Source of the DNA: Pseudomonadales bacterium
GTDB lineage: Bacteria; Pseudomonadota; Gammaproteobacteria; Pseudomonadales; DT-91
Assembly: GCA_013215055.1 (NCBI GenBank)
Contig: JABSRQ010000050.1
Location: forward strand, 1 to 33,983
Direction: 5' to 3'
Length of the DNA: 33,983 nt
The position numbers were made by a program, and so were the translations under genes. Below the pieces are notes generated by a model, which was not told where the DNA came from, searched no databases, and saw only the letters and a list, made by a program, of their open reading frames with translations. The number at the start of each line of letters is the position of its first letter. The stretch's first letter is position 1. This document shows positions 1 to 8,699 of the stretch, in pieces.

Positions 1-905
1 TCGCCGTGAGTTTTACTCAGAGCTTGAGCCGTAGCGATATCATGACCGGCCTTATGTAAATAATAAATCACTTCATTGAGCGCCTCTTTTTTAAATTTAA
101 TGCTGCGATCTTGGGCAATCACGAGGCAATCGATATGGCCATGTTTCCACGGCAGCACATCTTTGGAATACCAGCTGATTTTACCGTAGTTTTTTATTTC
201 GGTAATGGCGGCCCAGGGTAATGACTGCTGTGATGCGGCCATTTCATGGCGGCTGCTTTTACGTTTGAGGAAAAATGGCGCGCGGGCCGGAGCAATAACC
301 AGGGCTGCAACGTCGGCAGGCTCGGTGCTGTTTTCATCCGTGTCAAAGCTTAACTTTAAGCCGTGATCTGTGAGGTATTTATACAAAATCACCAGCTGTG
401 TTGATTGCAGATGGGGCACTGCAATGGTAAATGGTTTTTGAGTCGTTTTTCTATGGGCCTGTATCGCTTGGGCCAGCGCGGCCCCAGAGGCGATGGCAGG
501 TGTTTGTGTGTTTAATGCGATTTTATCCGCGAACAGGGTGTTTATGGCCAGCGCGTTACCGTCTCTATGCAGCAGGCTCACCCAGCGAAAAAACGGTTTT
601 TCATGAAACATGGCCATGGCCATCGGCGCGAGGGTAAAGGCCATATCGACTTCACCTTGCAGGAAATCAGTTTTTAATGCCTGCCAGCTCTTGGCTCTGG
701 ATAAGCTAAATTGTGCATATTTCATTTTGTGGCGATATTTTTCATACGCCACGATACCGGCATAGTGATCGGCTACGGGAATAAACAGCGCGTGAATATC
801 GGCTTTCTCGATGCTTGGCTCGGGTTTATTAGCCGATGCATAAAAAGTTAAAGAAGCCAAAAACGCCGTTATCAAGCAACGCAGTAAGGGGGTAATGTGC
901 TTCAT
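1..905 (-). CDS. NrtA/CmpA-like (NMT1 family) periplasmic substrate-binding protein, C-terminus cut off by window edge
   Basis: An open frame of about 301 codons reads leftwards from an ATG at 905 and leaves the window without a stop. The N-terminus is a clear signal peptide: MK, a hydrophobic stretch, then a YASA cleavage site before NKPEP, so the protein should be periplasmic. The mature part has the layout of nitrate/bicarbonate/NMT1-type solute-binding proteins: a HALFIPVADHYAGIVAYEKY opening, then FLQGEVDMAFTLAPMAMAM (the 'G-x-(V/L)-D-x-A-...-LAPMPLAM' signature), then a DGNALAIN strand. No permease or ATPase gene is visible beside it. It is divergent from the histidine-kinase operon, 176 bases away, so I infer it may be a sensory ligand-binding partner rather than a transport subunit. 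The ligand is unknown. No strong Shine-Dalgarno sequence precedes the start. Confidence 0.75.
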   Translation of the reverse strand, partial: MKHITPLLRCLITAFLASLTFYASANKPEPSIEKADIHALFIPVADHYAGIVAYEKYRHKMKYAQFSLSRAKSWQALKTDFLQGEVDMAFTLAPMAMAMFHEKPFFRWVSLLHRDGNALAINTLFADKIALNTQTPAIASGAALAQAIQAHRKTTQKPFTIAVPHLQSTQLVILYKYLTDHGLKLSFDTDENSTEPADVAALVIAPARAPFFLKRKSSRHEMAASQQSLPWAAITEIKNYGKISWYSKDVLPWKHGHIDCLVIAQDRSIKFKKEALNEVIYYLHKAGHDIATAQALSKTHG

Positions 906-1030
906 TGCAGGATATCACGTTGGCCAATGTTGCCTTAACGATAGCTTATCGTGTGTATTTACGCCCCGCAGCGGTGAATTGGTTGAGTGAAAGGTTTTGA
1001 ACTAGACTGATAAAGCTTTGCGAATGCTGT

Positions 1031-1038
1031 TGTATACA
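1031..1038. promoter_or_regulatory. TGTATACA palindrome upstream of the kinase operon
   Basis: A perfect 8-base palindrome lies 43 bases before the kinase start codon. The same octamer occurs at 10692-10699, 56 bases before the pfaE start. It could be a regulator half-site pair, but an octamer can recur by chance, so this is a weak call. Confidence 0.2.
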
Positions 1039-1081
1039 CGGAAGTTTTCTAAAAGGCCTGAACAGGCTTAGCGGACACTCA

Positions 1082-4000
1082 ATGTTATTGATTCAACGAT
1101 TACAGCAACAAGATGTCAGTCGTTTAAGTCTACTGGCTATTGCCTTGGTGGTGGTCTTTGGTATTGGCAACTTTCTTGGTTTGCAATCGCTATTTGAAAC
1201 CACAAAAATCGTTAAACACACCGAAGAGGCGACGTCCAAGGCGGCGCAAATTGAAAAACTGGTGGTGGATTTAGTTGCCGGTCAACGGGGGTTTCTTATC
1301 ACCGGGGCGGAAGAGTATTTACAGCCCTATCATTTCTCACGACAAGAATTACATAGCGCTTTAACCGAGTTAAAAGGTTATGTGTCCAATAATCCGGAGC
1401 AATATCGACGTATAGAACGTATTGATGAGTTGATTCGTCAATGGCTGGAGGAAGCCGGTAGTCGGGAGATTGCACAACGGAGAAAAGTTAAAGAAGGTGC
1501 AAAAGATGCGGCTTATCTGCAGGAAGTCTTAAGGCGGGGCGTAGGCAAAAAGATTCTGGATAATATTCGCCAGGATTTACACAAAATGGACTTGGCCTTT
1601 GCCAAGGCAGAAAATCATAAAGCCCGAACCATGGTCTTGTTAATTGCCAAAGATATGGTGGAAATGGAGTCAGGCCAACGAGGTTTTTTGGTGACCGGGC
1701 GAGATGAGTTTTTAGAACCTTTTTATCAGGGCCAAGATCAACTTGGGGTGCATATCGCAGGGCTCTACCATCTTATTGATAATTCTTTTGATATTCAACA
1801 GTTGAGAAAGTGGAATAAGTCCTTGCAGTTACACCATAGCGATTGGCAAAAAAAATCGGCAGAACCGCTGATAGAGCTGCGTATCGCTGTTGATAATGAT
1901 TTGGCGACTAGAAAGAAGTTGTTTTCAAGGCTGCAGGCAAGAGACGGGCAGGCAACTTTTTCTATTATGCGCCACCTGCTTGATGAGATGCAGGCTGAAT
2001 TTTCCCGCTCTGATCATATCAAGGCGCTGGAATTAATTGCGCTCATTGATAAAAGTTTATATTCCCAGCAATCGGGTTTACGCGGTTTTGTTATCACCGG
2101 CGATAACGATTTTTTGACCTCTTATAATGACGGCGAATCGACATTTAACGAACATCTTTTTCAATTACAGACACTGGCGATTAATGCTTTTGATCGATCT
2201 TTGATTCAACGTAAATTATCCGCCGTGGCTAATCAATCTCAGCAATGGATGGATAAATCGGCCGAACCTGAAATGGCGGCCAGAGAAGAGATGAATGTGG
2301 GTAAAACCACGATGGAGGATATTACCCAACTGATTAAAAGCGGCACCGGAAAGCGGTTAATGGATAAACTGCGTAAAGAATTTTTATTGTTTAAATCTAC
2401 CGAGGGAAATCTATTAATAGAACGTGAAAAAGAGTTTGAGCAAACCTCCTCGTTAATGATTTGGATGGTCAGTGGCAGTACGGTTTTGATGGTGGTTTTT
2501 TCTCTGGCGTTGATGCGTACCGCTAATGTGCTACGTAAAAAAACCAGGGATGTTGAAGTTGAGCAGAAAAAACTGGTGGAACAAGATTGGGTTAAATCCA
2601 GTATTGTGAATATCAGTGAAAGCATTCAAAACGAGAAGTCTCTGGAAGACTTTGCCGATGTGTTATTGGCTGAATTATGTCCGTTAATCGGTGCGCAGGT
2701 AGGTCTTTTTTATCTTCGAACCCAAGATCAGGATGAGGTGCAATTACAATTGCTCGCCAGTGTTGCACACATTCAACGTAAACATCTGGCTAATACCTTT
2801 AAGTTAGGTGAGTCGCTAGTTGGCCAGTGTGCGCTAGAGCAAAAACAAATTATTCTCAGTGATATTCCTGATGATTATATCAAGGTTGGCTCTGGTATCG
2901 GAGAGGCCACTCCCAAGGCCTTATTGGTTTTCCCCATTGTTTTTGAATCACGCATTCTGGCGGTGATAGAAGTGGCGGCCATGACCACATTTAGCCATTT
3001 ACATCTGTTATTAATCCAGCAATTACAGCAAAGCCTGGGTGTCATCACGAACAATGTCACCACGCAGCAAAAAACCGTGAGATTACTCAGTGATTCACAA
3101 CGACAGGCCCAGCTATTGGCGGATAACCAATATTCTCTTGAAGAAGCCAATAAAGCGCTGGCGAATAAAACCGAACGTCTGGAACGCTCGGAAGAAGAAT
3201 TAAAACAGCAAAGTGAAGAGTTACGGGTATCCAACGAAGAGTTAACCGAGAAACAATCGGCGTTAGAGGTGCAAAAGAGAAATCTGGAAAAAGCAAAAGG
3301 GGAAATTGAAGTCAAAGCCGATGAGTTGGCGCAGTCGAGTAAATATAAAAGTGAGTTTCTGGCCAATATGTCACATGAGCTGCGTACACCGTTAAACAGC
3401 TTATTGATACTGTCGAAATTATTGATGCAAAATAAAACCGGTAATCTTACATCACACCAGTGTGAAGACTTAAAAGTGATTCATGATGGCGGCAATGATT
3501 TATTGAACTTGATCAACGATATTATGGATTTATCCAAGGTTGAGGCGGGCATGTTATCGGTACACTTTGAGAGTGTCGGTTTAAAAAGCATCAAGCAGAA
3601 TATTTTCACCCTGTTTAAGCATATTGCCGAAGAGAAAGGCTTAAATTTTCAATGTGTGATTGATGAGAACTTGCCGGAAAATATTCACAGCGATGGACAG
3701 CGGCTGGAACAGATACTCAAAAACTTCCTCTCTAATGCGTTTAAATTTACCGCCGCGGGTGATGTGACGTTATCGATACATTGCGTTGCGGATGATGTGC
3801 GTTTTTCTCACAGTAAGTTAAGCCCGATCAGCTCGGTGGCTTTTACGGTTAAAGACAGCGGTGTGGGTATAGCGCCTGATAAACAACAGGCGATTTTTGA
3901 AGCCTTCCAGCAAGAAGATGGTTCTACCAGCCGACAATATGGCGGCACCGGTTTAGGCTTGGCGATTTCAAAAGAGTTGGCGTCATTGTTAGGGGGGGAA

Positions 4001-5422
4001 ATTTCTTTAATCAGTGAACAGGGAAAAGGTAGTCAATTTACCCTTTATGTGCCGTTGCAGCATCAGCAGTCAGGCTCATCAGATCAATGTATGGCTGAGC
4101 ATAAACCAGATAAAGACGTTCAGCCTTTATTGGTTGCCCCCTCTGAGGTTGATTTAGAGCATGAAAATGAGGTGTTAGATGATCCAGTGCATATTATTTT
4201 TAGTACGTTTATAGAGGATGATCGACGTAATATCACGGATGATGACAAGGTACTTTTACTGGTTGAAGATGATAAAATCTTCGCCAAAATTTTACGTGAT
4301 TTGGCCCGCGAAAATCAGTATAAATGCCTGGTTACCGATCAAGGTCGACAGGCCTTATATCTGGCGCAGGAATATAAACCTATGGCTATATTGCTGGATG
4401 TGGGGCTGCCCGATATCGATGGTTTAAAGGTCTTAGATCAATTGAAATATAATCTGCATACCCGCCATATTCCTGTGCATATTGTCTCTGGCAATGATTG
4501 CCAGGATGTATCATTAAAACGTGGTGCTTATCGCTTCTTAAAAAAACCTATCGATGCCGATGCACTCGGTCATATTTTTGAGGGTATTAGTCGTTTCCAA
4601 GATGCCGGTAAAAAAGATATTTTGGTGGTTGAAGGTGATGAGGCCAGTCAACAGCTTATTGAATCTTTAATTGCCTATAAACAGGTGCAATTTCATTTTG
4701 TTAACACCGGGGCTGAGGCGCTGGAATGCCTGGAAAAAGAACATTATGATTGCGTTATTTTGGAACTGAATTTGCCTGATATATCAGGGGTTGAGGTGCT
4801 AGAACAGATGGCTGAAAAAACGACTCAACCACTGCCGCCTGTGATTATTTATACCGACCAGGAAATATCCACCGAGCTGGAGCAACACTTAAATCAATTG
4901 AGCCGTGGCATTATTATCAAAGGGGCAGAATCTTCGGAGCGTTTATTGGATGAAGTGTCGTTATTTCTGCACAGTGTTTCCAGCCAATTACCCGAAGTCT
5001 TGCAAGAAAAAATCAGTGTATTACATGACGAGGATGCGATGTTACAAGGCAGAAAGGTGCTGATTGTTGATGATGATATGCGTAATGTTTTTGCATTATC
5101 CCGGCAGCTAGAACAGGTGGGTATTGATATTTGCATGGCCGATAATGGCCAGGTCGCTCTGGATGTTCTTAATGAGAGAGATGATATTGAACTTGTGTTA
5201 ATGGATATCATGATGCCAGTGATGGATGGTCATGAAGCCTGTAGGGAAATTCGCAAAAATCCACGTTATCAAGATCTGCCGATTATCGCTTTAACCGCCA
5301 AGGCCATGCCTGAAGATAGAGAGAAGTGTTTACAGGCCGGCGCTTCTGAATATCTAACAAAACCTCTTGATCTTAATAAGTTATTATCGATGTTGCGGGT
5401 CTGGTTGTATAAACATGAATAA
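1082..5422 (+). CDS. Hybrid sensor histidine kinase: 3x CHASE3, GAF, HisKA, HATPase, 3x REC
   Basis: Membrane-bound sensor kinase of 1446 residues. One hydrophobic segment lies near residues 14-36 and another near 456-478. Between them are three CHASE3-type helical modules marked by G(Q/L)RGF(L/V)(I/V)TG at residues 67, 198 and 332, about 132 residues apart. A GAF domain (about 520-660) and a long coiled coil (about 665-750) follow. HisKA carries SHELRTP with the phospho-accepting His765. The ATPase domain has N-box NFLSNAFKF, G1 KDSGVGI and G2 GGTGLGLAIS, so it should be active. Three receivers follow: REC1 with Asp1106 (LLDVGLPDIDG), REC2 with Glu1228 in place of Asp (ILELNLPDISG), and REC3 with Asp1375 (LMDIMMPVMDG) and a complete ALTAKA/TKPL tail. 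It is first in an operon with CheR-, CheB- and GGDEF-type genes. Phosphorelay from His765 to the downstream REC-GGDEF-EAL protein is inferred. The ligand is unknown. Confidence 0.93.
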   Translation: MLLIQRLQQQDVSRLSLLAIALVVVFGIGNFLGLQSLFETTKIVKHTEEATSKAAQIEKLVVDLVAGQRGFLITGAEEYLQPYHFSRQELHSALTELKGYVSNNPEQYRRIERIDELIRQWLEEAGSREIAQRRKVKEGAKDAAYLQEVLRRGVGKKILDNIRQDLHKMDLAFAKAENHKARTMVLLIAKDMVEMESGQRGFLVTGRDEFLEPFYQGQDQLGVHIAGLYHLIDNSFDIQQLRKWNKSLQLHHSDWQKKSAEPLIELRIAVDNDLATRKKLFSRLQARDGQATFSIMRHLLDEMQAEFSRSDHIKALELIALIDKSLYSQQSGLRGFVITGDNDFLTSYNDGESTFNEHLFQLQTLAINAFDRSLIQRKLSAVANQSQQWMDKSAEPEMAAREEMNVGKTTMEDITQLIKSGTGKRLMDKLRKEFLLFKSTEGNLLIEREKEFEQTSSLMIWMVSGSTVLMVVFSLALMRTANVLRKKTRDVEVEQKKLVEQDWVKSSIVNISESIQNEKSLEDFADVLLAELCPLIGAQVGLFYLRTQDQDEVQLQLLASVAHIQRKHLANTFKLGESLVGQCALEQKQIILSDIPDDYIKVGSGIGEATPKALLVFPIVFESRILAVIEVAAMTTFSHLHLLLIQQLQQSLGVITNNVTTQQKTVRLLSDSQRQAQLLADNQYSLEEANKALANKTERLERSEEELKQQSEELRVSNEELTEKQSALEVQKRNLEKAKGEIEVKADELAQSSKYKSEFLANMSHELRTPLNSLLILSKLLMQNKTGNLTSHQCEDLKVIHDGGNDLLNLINDIMDLSKVEAGMLSVHFESVGLKSIKQNIFTLFKHIAEEKGLNFQCVIDENLPENIHSDGQRLEQILKNFLSNAFKFTAAGDVTLSIHCVADDVRFSHSKLSPISSVAFTVKDSGVGIAPDKQQAIFEAFQQEDGSTSRQYGGTGLGLAISKELASLLGGEISLISEQGKGSQFTLYVPLQHQQSGSSDQCMAEHKPDKDVQPLLVAPSEVDLEHENEVLDDPVHIIFSTFIEDDRRNITDDDKVLLLVEDDKIFAKILRDLARENQYKCLVTDQGRQALYLAQEYKPMAILLDVGLPDIDGLKVLDQLKYNLHTRHIPVHIVSGNDCQDVSLKRGAYRFLKKPIDADALGHIFEGISRFQDAGKKDILVVEGDEASQQLIESLIAYKQVQFHFVNTGAEALECLEKEHYDCVILELNLPDISGVEVLEQMAEKTTQPLPPVIIYTDQEISTELEQHLNQLSRGIIIKGAESSERLLDEVSLFLHSVSSQLPEVLQEKISVLHDEDAMLQGRKVLIVDDDMRNVFALSRQLEQVGIDICMADNGQVALDVLNERDDIELVLMDIMMPVMDGHEACREIRKNPRYQDLPIIALTAKAMPEDREKCLQAGASEYLTKPLDLNKLLSMLRVWLYKHE

Positions 5423-6257
5423 TCTAAAGGAGATAGAAAACTTCGAAATTGACTGTTTCTTGCAGGCGATACATTTACGTTTTGGTTATGACTTTTCAGA
5501 TTATGCCAAGGCCTCGTTAAAACGTCGTATTCAATATCGCCTGCAGCAAGATGGTTTAAACCATATCTCTGAGTTGATTCCGCGGGTATTACATGATGAG
5601 GCATTTTTTAAACGTTTTTTAAATGATATGTCTATCACGGTCACCGAGATGTTTAGAACGCCGCTGATGTTTAAAAGCCTACGAGAAAACATCGTGGATA
5701 AATTAAAAACCTATCCTCGCATCAATATCTGGCATGTAGGCTGCGCCACCGGTGAAGAAGTGTATTCTATGGCGATTTTATTACATGAAGAAGGCTTGTT
5801 AGAAAAAACCCGTATTTATGCCACCGATTATAATCGTCATTCCTTGGAACTTGCGCAGAAAGGCATCTTCGCATTGCAGCGAATGAAAAACTATAACCAG
5901 GCTTATCAACTGGCGGGAGGTTCGTCGTCTTTTACGGATTATTACAGTGCAAAATATGACGGCGCAAAGATGAAAAGTTTTTTAAAAAAACGGATCACTT
6001 TTGCTCATCATAATCTTATTAGCGATCAAGGTTTTGCCCAAATGCATTTGATCATGTGTAGGAATGTGTTGATCTATTTTAATCAGCAGCTGCAAAATCG
6101 AGTATTAACGATGTTGGGGCAGAGTTTATTACAGAGAGGTTTTTTAATTATTGGTGATAAAGAAAGCCTTGAATTTTCACCGCTGCTTGATGAGTTTGAT
6201 GCTATTGATGCCAAGTTAAAAATGTTTCAAAAAAGGTTGGTGTTTAATGCCGGATAA
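5415..6257 (+). CDS. cheR: CheR-type protein-glutamate O-methyltransferase
   Basis: SAM-dependent methyltransferase that methylates glutamate side chains, classically on chemoreceptors. An upstream in-frame ATG at 5367 exists, but 5415 is preferred: it overlaps the kinase stop by only 8 bases and begins MNNLKEIENFEIDCFLQ, giving 280 residues, the usual CheR length. The N-terminal helical CheR_N domain has the basic helix SLKRRIQYRLQ. The catalytic domain has the SAM-binding GCATGEE motif, the acidic strand YATDYN, and LIMCRNVLIYFN followed by FLIIGDKESL. No methyl-accepting receptor is encoded nearby, so the substrate is open. The CHASE3/coiled-coil kinase encoded directly upstream is the obvious candidate, by inference only. 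It overlaps cheB by 11 bases, indicating translational coupling. Confidence 0.9.
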   Translation: MNNLKEIENFEIDCFLQAIHLRFGYDFSDYAKASLKRRIQYRLQQDGLNHISELIPRVLHDEAFFKRFLNDMSITVTEMFRTPLMFKSLRENIVDKLKTYPRINIWHVGCATGEEVYSMAILLHEEGLLEKTRIYATDYNRHSLELAQKGIFALQRMKNYNQAYQLAGGSSSFTDYYSAKYDGAKMKSFLKKRITFAHHNLISDQGFAQMHLIMCRNVLIYFNQQLQNRVLTMLGQSLLQRGFLIIGDKESLEFSPLLDEFDAIDAKLKMFQKRLVFNAG

Positions 6258-6849
6258 AAACACCTTATTTGATGCGGTAGTGATTGGTGTATCCGCAGGC
6301 GGATTAAACGCATTAAAAGTGCTTTGCCAACATTTACCTAAAAACTTTCTATTACCCATCTTGATTGTTCAGCATCAGCTGCAAACGGAAGACGATTTTT
6401 TAGTGCAGCACCTGGAAAAACACTGTGTTATTAAGGTTAAATTGGCGGTCTCTACACAGTGTATAGAAGCTGCCACCGTTTATGTCTCGGCCGCAGGTTA
6501 TCACTTATTGGTTGAAGAGGATAAATGCCTGGCGCTTTCGGTTGATTCACCGGTTAATTATTCCATCCCCTCTATCGATGTTTTATTTGACAGTGCCAGT
6601 GATGTTTATGGTCAGTATCTGCTGGGCATTATTCTTACCGGTGGCAGTGCTGATGGTAGTCGAGGTTTGGCGCATATTGTTGAACGTGGTGGCCATGCGT
6701 TGGTGCAAAGTCCCGAGGATGCTGACGTCGATGTTATGCCCATCGCCGCCATTAAAGCTGTGACCGCGGTGAATGCGGCTAAACTTAATGTACTTTCCCT
6801 GGCAGAAATTGCCATTTTCTTAAAGGAGCTTGCTCCGCATGAAAGATAA
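6247..6849 (+). CDS. cheB: CheB-type protein-glutamate methylesterase, stand-alone catalytic domain
   Basis: 200-residue methylesterase/deamidase domain with no receiver domain, unlike the two-domain CheB of flagellar chemotaxis. The catalytic triad is readable: Ser16 in VIGVSAGG, His43 in LIVQHQ, and Asp136 in GIILTGGSADGSRG. It would remove methyl groups added by the preceding CheR. Without its own REC domain it must be controlled by another protein, perhaps the receivers of the kinase encoded two genes upstream. Its 3' end overlaps the next start by 11 bases and contains the ribosome-binding site of that gene. The protein appears intact and complete. The call as a CheB methylesterase is firm; the claim that it serves a non-chemotactic signalling module is inferred from context. 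Confidence 0.88.
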   Translation: MPDKNTLFDAVVIGVSAGGLNALKVLCQHLPKNFLLPILIVQHQLQTEDDFLVQHLEKHCVIKVKLAVSTQCIEAATVYVSAAGYHLLVEEDKCLALSVDSPVNYSIPSIDVLFDSASDVYGQYLLGIILTGGSADGSRGLAHIVERGGHALVQSPEDADVDVMPIAAIKAVTAVNAAKLNVLSLAEIAIFLKELAPHER

Positions 6850-8674
6850 CAATGCTGTTATTGATAGCGCTCTTCCCACCTTGTTAGTGGTGGATGATGA
6901 GCAAAAAAACTTGCATACCATGTCACGTTTATTGGGGCATTTAGACATCAATATGGTGTTTGCTAATTCAGGCCAGCAGGCCTTACGTGAATTGCTTTAT
7001 CATGATTTTTTTCTGGTGCTTATGGATGTTCAAATGCCAGATATGAATGGTTTTGAAACTGCTCAACTGATATTAGAAAGCCAGAAAACGGCCCATTTAC
7101 CTATCGTATTTATTACCGCCATCAGTAAAAACGAACATTTTATTCATGAAGGTTATAGTGTAGGTGCGGTAGATTATATGCACAAACCCGTTGATCCGGA
7201 TGTCTTGTTTGGCAAGGTTAATGTGTTTAAGCAGCTGTGGAAACAAAAACAAAGTTTGCTTGAAAAAAATTCTGAATTACTGAAATTAAATAAAAAACTG
7301 GAAGAAATTTCACAGGCTTTAAGTCGCTCCAATGAAGAACTCAGTCATATGGCCTTGCATGATAGCCTAACGGGTTTATCGAATCGCAGTCATTTTTTTA
7401 GGGTGATGGAGAATTCACTGGAGCGTTGCCGCAGAAATAATACCAATCTGGCGGTATTTTTTATCGATGTCGATAACTTCAAAACCATCAACGATACCTT
7501 GGGCCATGATGCTGGAGATAGCTTATTAAAAACGGTCGCCCAGCGTTTACAAATGTCGGTACGTACCTCAGATCTGGTGAGCCGCTTTGGTGGTGATGAG
7601 TTTGCGGTCTTGGCTGTTGATTTAGGTGAGGGCCTGGATGCTTCGAATATCGCTAAACATATGTTAGAAGTGGTGGCTTTGGAGGTGGATTTAAAAGGTC
7701 ATAAACATCAGATTTCTTTGAGCATTGGTATTGCGCTTTATCCCGAATCGGATGTGGATGCCCCACAATTGTTAAAATATGCTGATACGGCCATGTATAA
7801 AGCTAAAAAATCCGGTAAGGCCGGTTTCAGTTATTATTCATCTTCCTTGCAGGATATGGCCAGTGAAGAGAAGAAGCTACTGGATGAATTAAACATCGCT
7901 ATTCGTGACAAACAATTTGAGGTGTTTTTTCAACCCTTGTATGCGCTGTCATCGGAAGACAATGCGTCTGTTTCAGATGGCACGGTTACCGCATTAGAGT
8001 CGATAGTGCGTTGGCGTCATCCACAACGAGGTCTGATTGATGCTTGTGATTTCTTCCCTGCAGCTGAACGATTGGGGTTGATGAAGGCCATAGGTGAATG
8101 GCTGCTCACCGAGCTTTGTGTGTTATTGCAGAAATGGCAAAAAGACGACTTGATTGATGGTGAAAACTTCTCAGTATCTATACCTCTTTCTTCCAGGCAG
8201 ATTCATCAACACGGTTTATTAGATAGCATTTCAAATATTTTAGCGCAGTATGATATTTTGCCGGGTATATTAGAATTAGATGTCACCGAAAAAACCTTAT
8301 TAGATGATATGGTTTATTGTGTTGAGGTGTTAGAGCAGGCGTGTAAATTGGGTATGAAGGTTGCCATTAATGATTTTGGCAGTGGTTTGATCAGCTTTGG
8401 CCATCTGCAAAACTTGCCGATTAAAACCTTAAAGGTCGATCCTAAATTAACCTCTAATATGGGTGATAACTCTAAAAATGCAGAAATTATCAAGGCGATG
8501 ATGCATATGGCCAAGGCCTTGAATATGACGGTTGTTGCTGAAGGCATAGATGAGAAAACGCAGAGGGATGCACTTATCGATTATGACTGTAATGTCTTAC
8601 AAGGGTATTTAAATACCCAGAAAATTACGGTTGATCAATTTGAATCGGTTTTAAATGATCAAAAAATGCATTAA
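6839..8674 (+). CDS. REC-GGDEF-EAL response regulator, diguanylate cyclase with degenerate EAL
   Basis: Cytosolic c-di-GMP signalling protein of 611 residues. ATG 6839 is chosen over a TTG at 6830 because AAAGGAG at 6822-6828 is well spaced only from 6839. The REC domain (about 12-130) has phospho-acceptor Asp63 (LMDVQMPDMNG). A coiled linker leads to a GGDEF domain with intact active-site GGDEF at 251-255 and an intact inhibitory I-site RTSD at 242-245, exactly five residues upstream. The C-terminal EAL domain (about 350-605) is eroded: EAL reads ESI, the Asn of the 'SVNxS' motif is absent, 'ExTE' reads DVTE, and the DDFG motif reads NDFG (Asn511). It keeps AEGID and LQGY. I infer an active, phosphorylation-controlled cyclase whose EAL part is a binding or allosteric module rather than a phosphodiesterase. 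It is the likely output of the kinase operon. Confidence 0.9.
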   Translation: MKDNNAVIDSALPTLLVVDDEQKNLHTMSRLLGHLDINMVFANSGQQALRELLYHDFFLVLMDVQMPDMNGFETAQLILESQKTAHLPIVFITAISKNEHFIHEGYSVGAVDYMHKPVDPDVLFGKVNVFKQLWKQKQSLLEKNSELLKLNKKLEEISQALSRSNEELSHMALHDSLTGLSNRSHFFRVMENSLERCRRNNTNLAVFFIDVDNFKTINDTLGHDAGDSLLKTVAQRLQMSVRTSDLVSRFGGDEFAVLAVDLGEGLDASNIAKHMLEVVALEVDLKGHKHQISLSIGIALYPESDVDAPQLLKYADTAMYKAKKSGKAGFSYYSSSLQDMASEEKKLLDELNIAIRDKQFEVFFQPLYALSSEDNASVSDGTVTALESIVRWRHPQRGLIDACDFFPAAERLGLMKAIGEWLLTELCVLLQKWQKDDLIDGENFSVSIPLSSRQIHQHGLLDSISNILAQYDILPGILELDVTEKTLLDDMVYCVEVLEQACKLGMKVAINDFGSGLISFGHLQNLPIKTLKVDPKLTSNMGDNSKNAEIIKAMMHMAKALNMTVVAEGIDEKTQRDALIDYDCNVLQGYLNTQKITVDQFESVLNDQKMH

Positions 8675-8699
8675 GAATCGGGCATAGGGAGTAGTGGAA

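Noticed and set aside
5367..5414. Upstream ATG of the cheR frame (16 extra codons)
   Set aside because: It would lie deep inside the kinase receiver domain; the extra residues are not CheR-like and ATG 5415 gives the family length.
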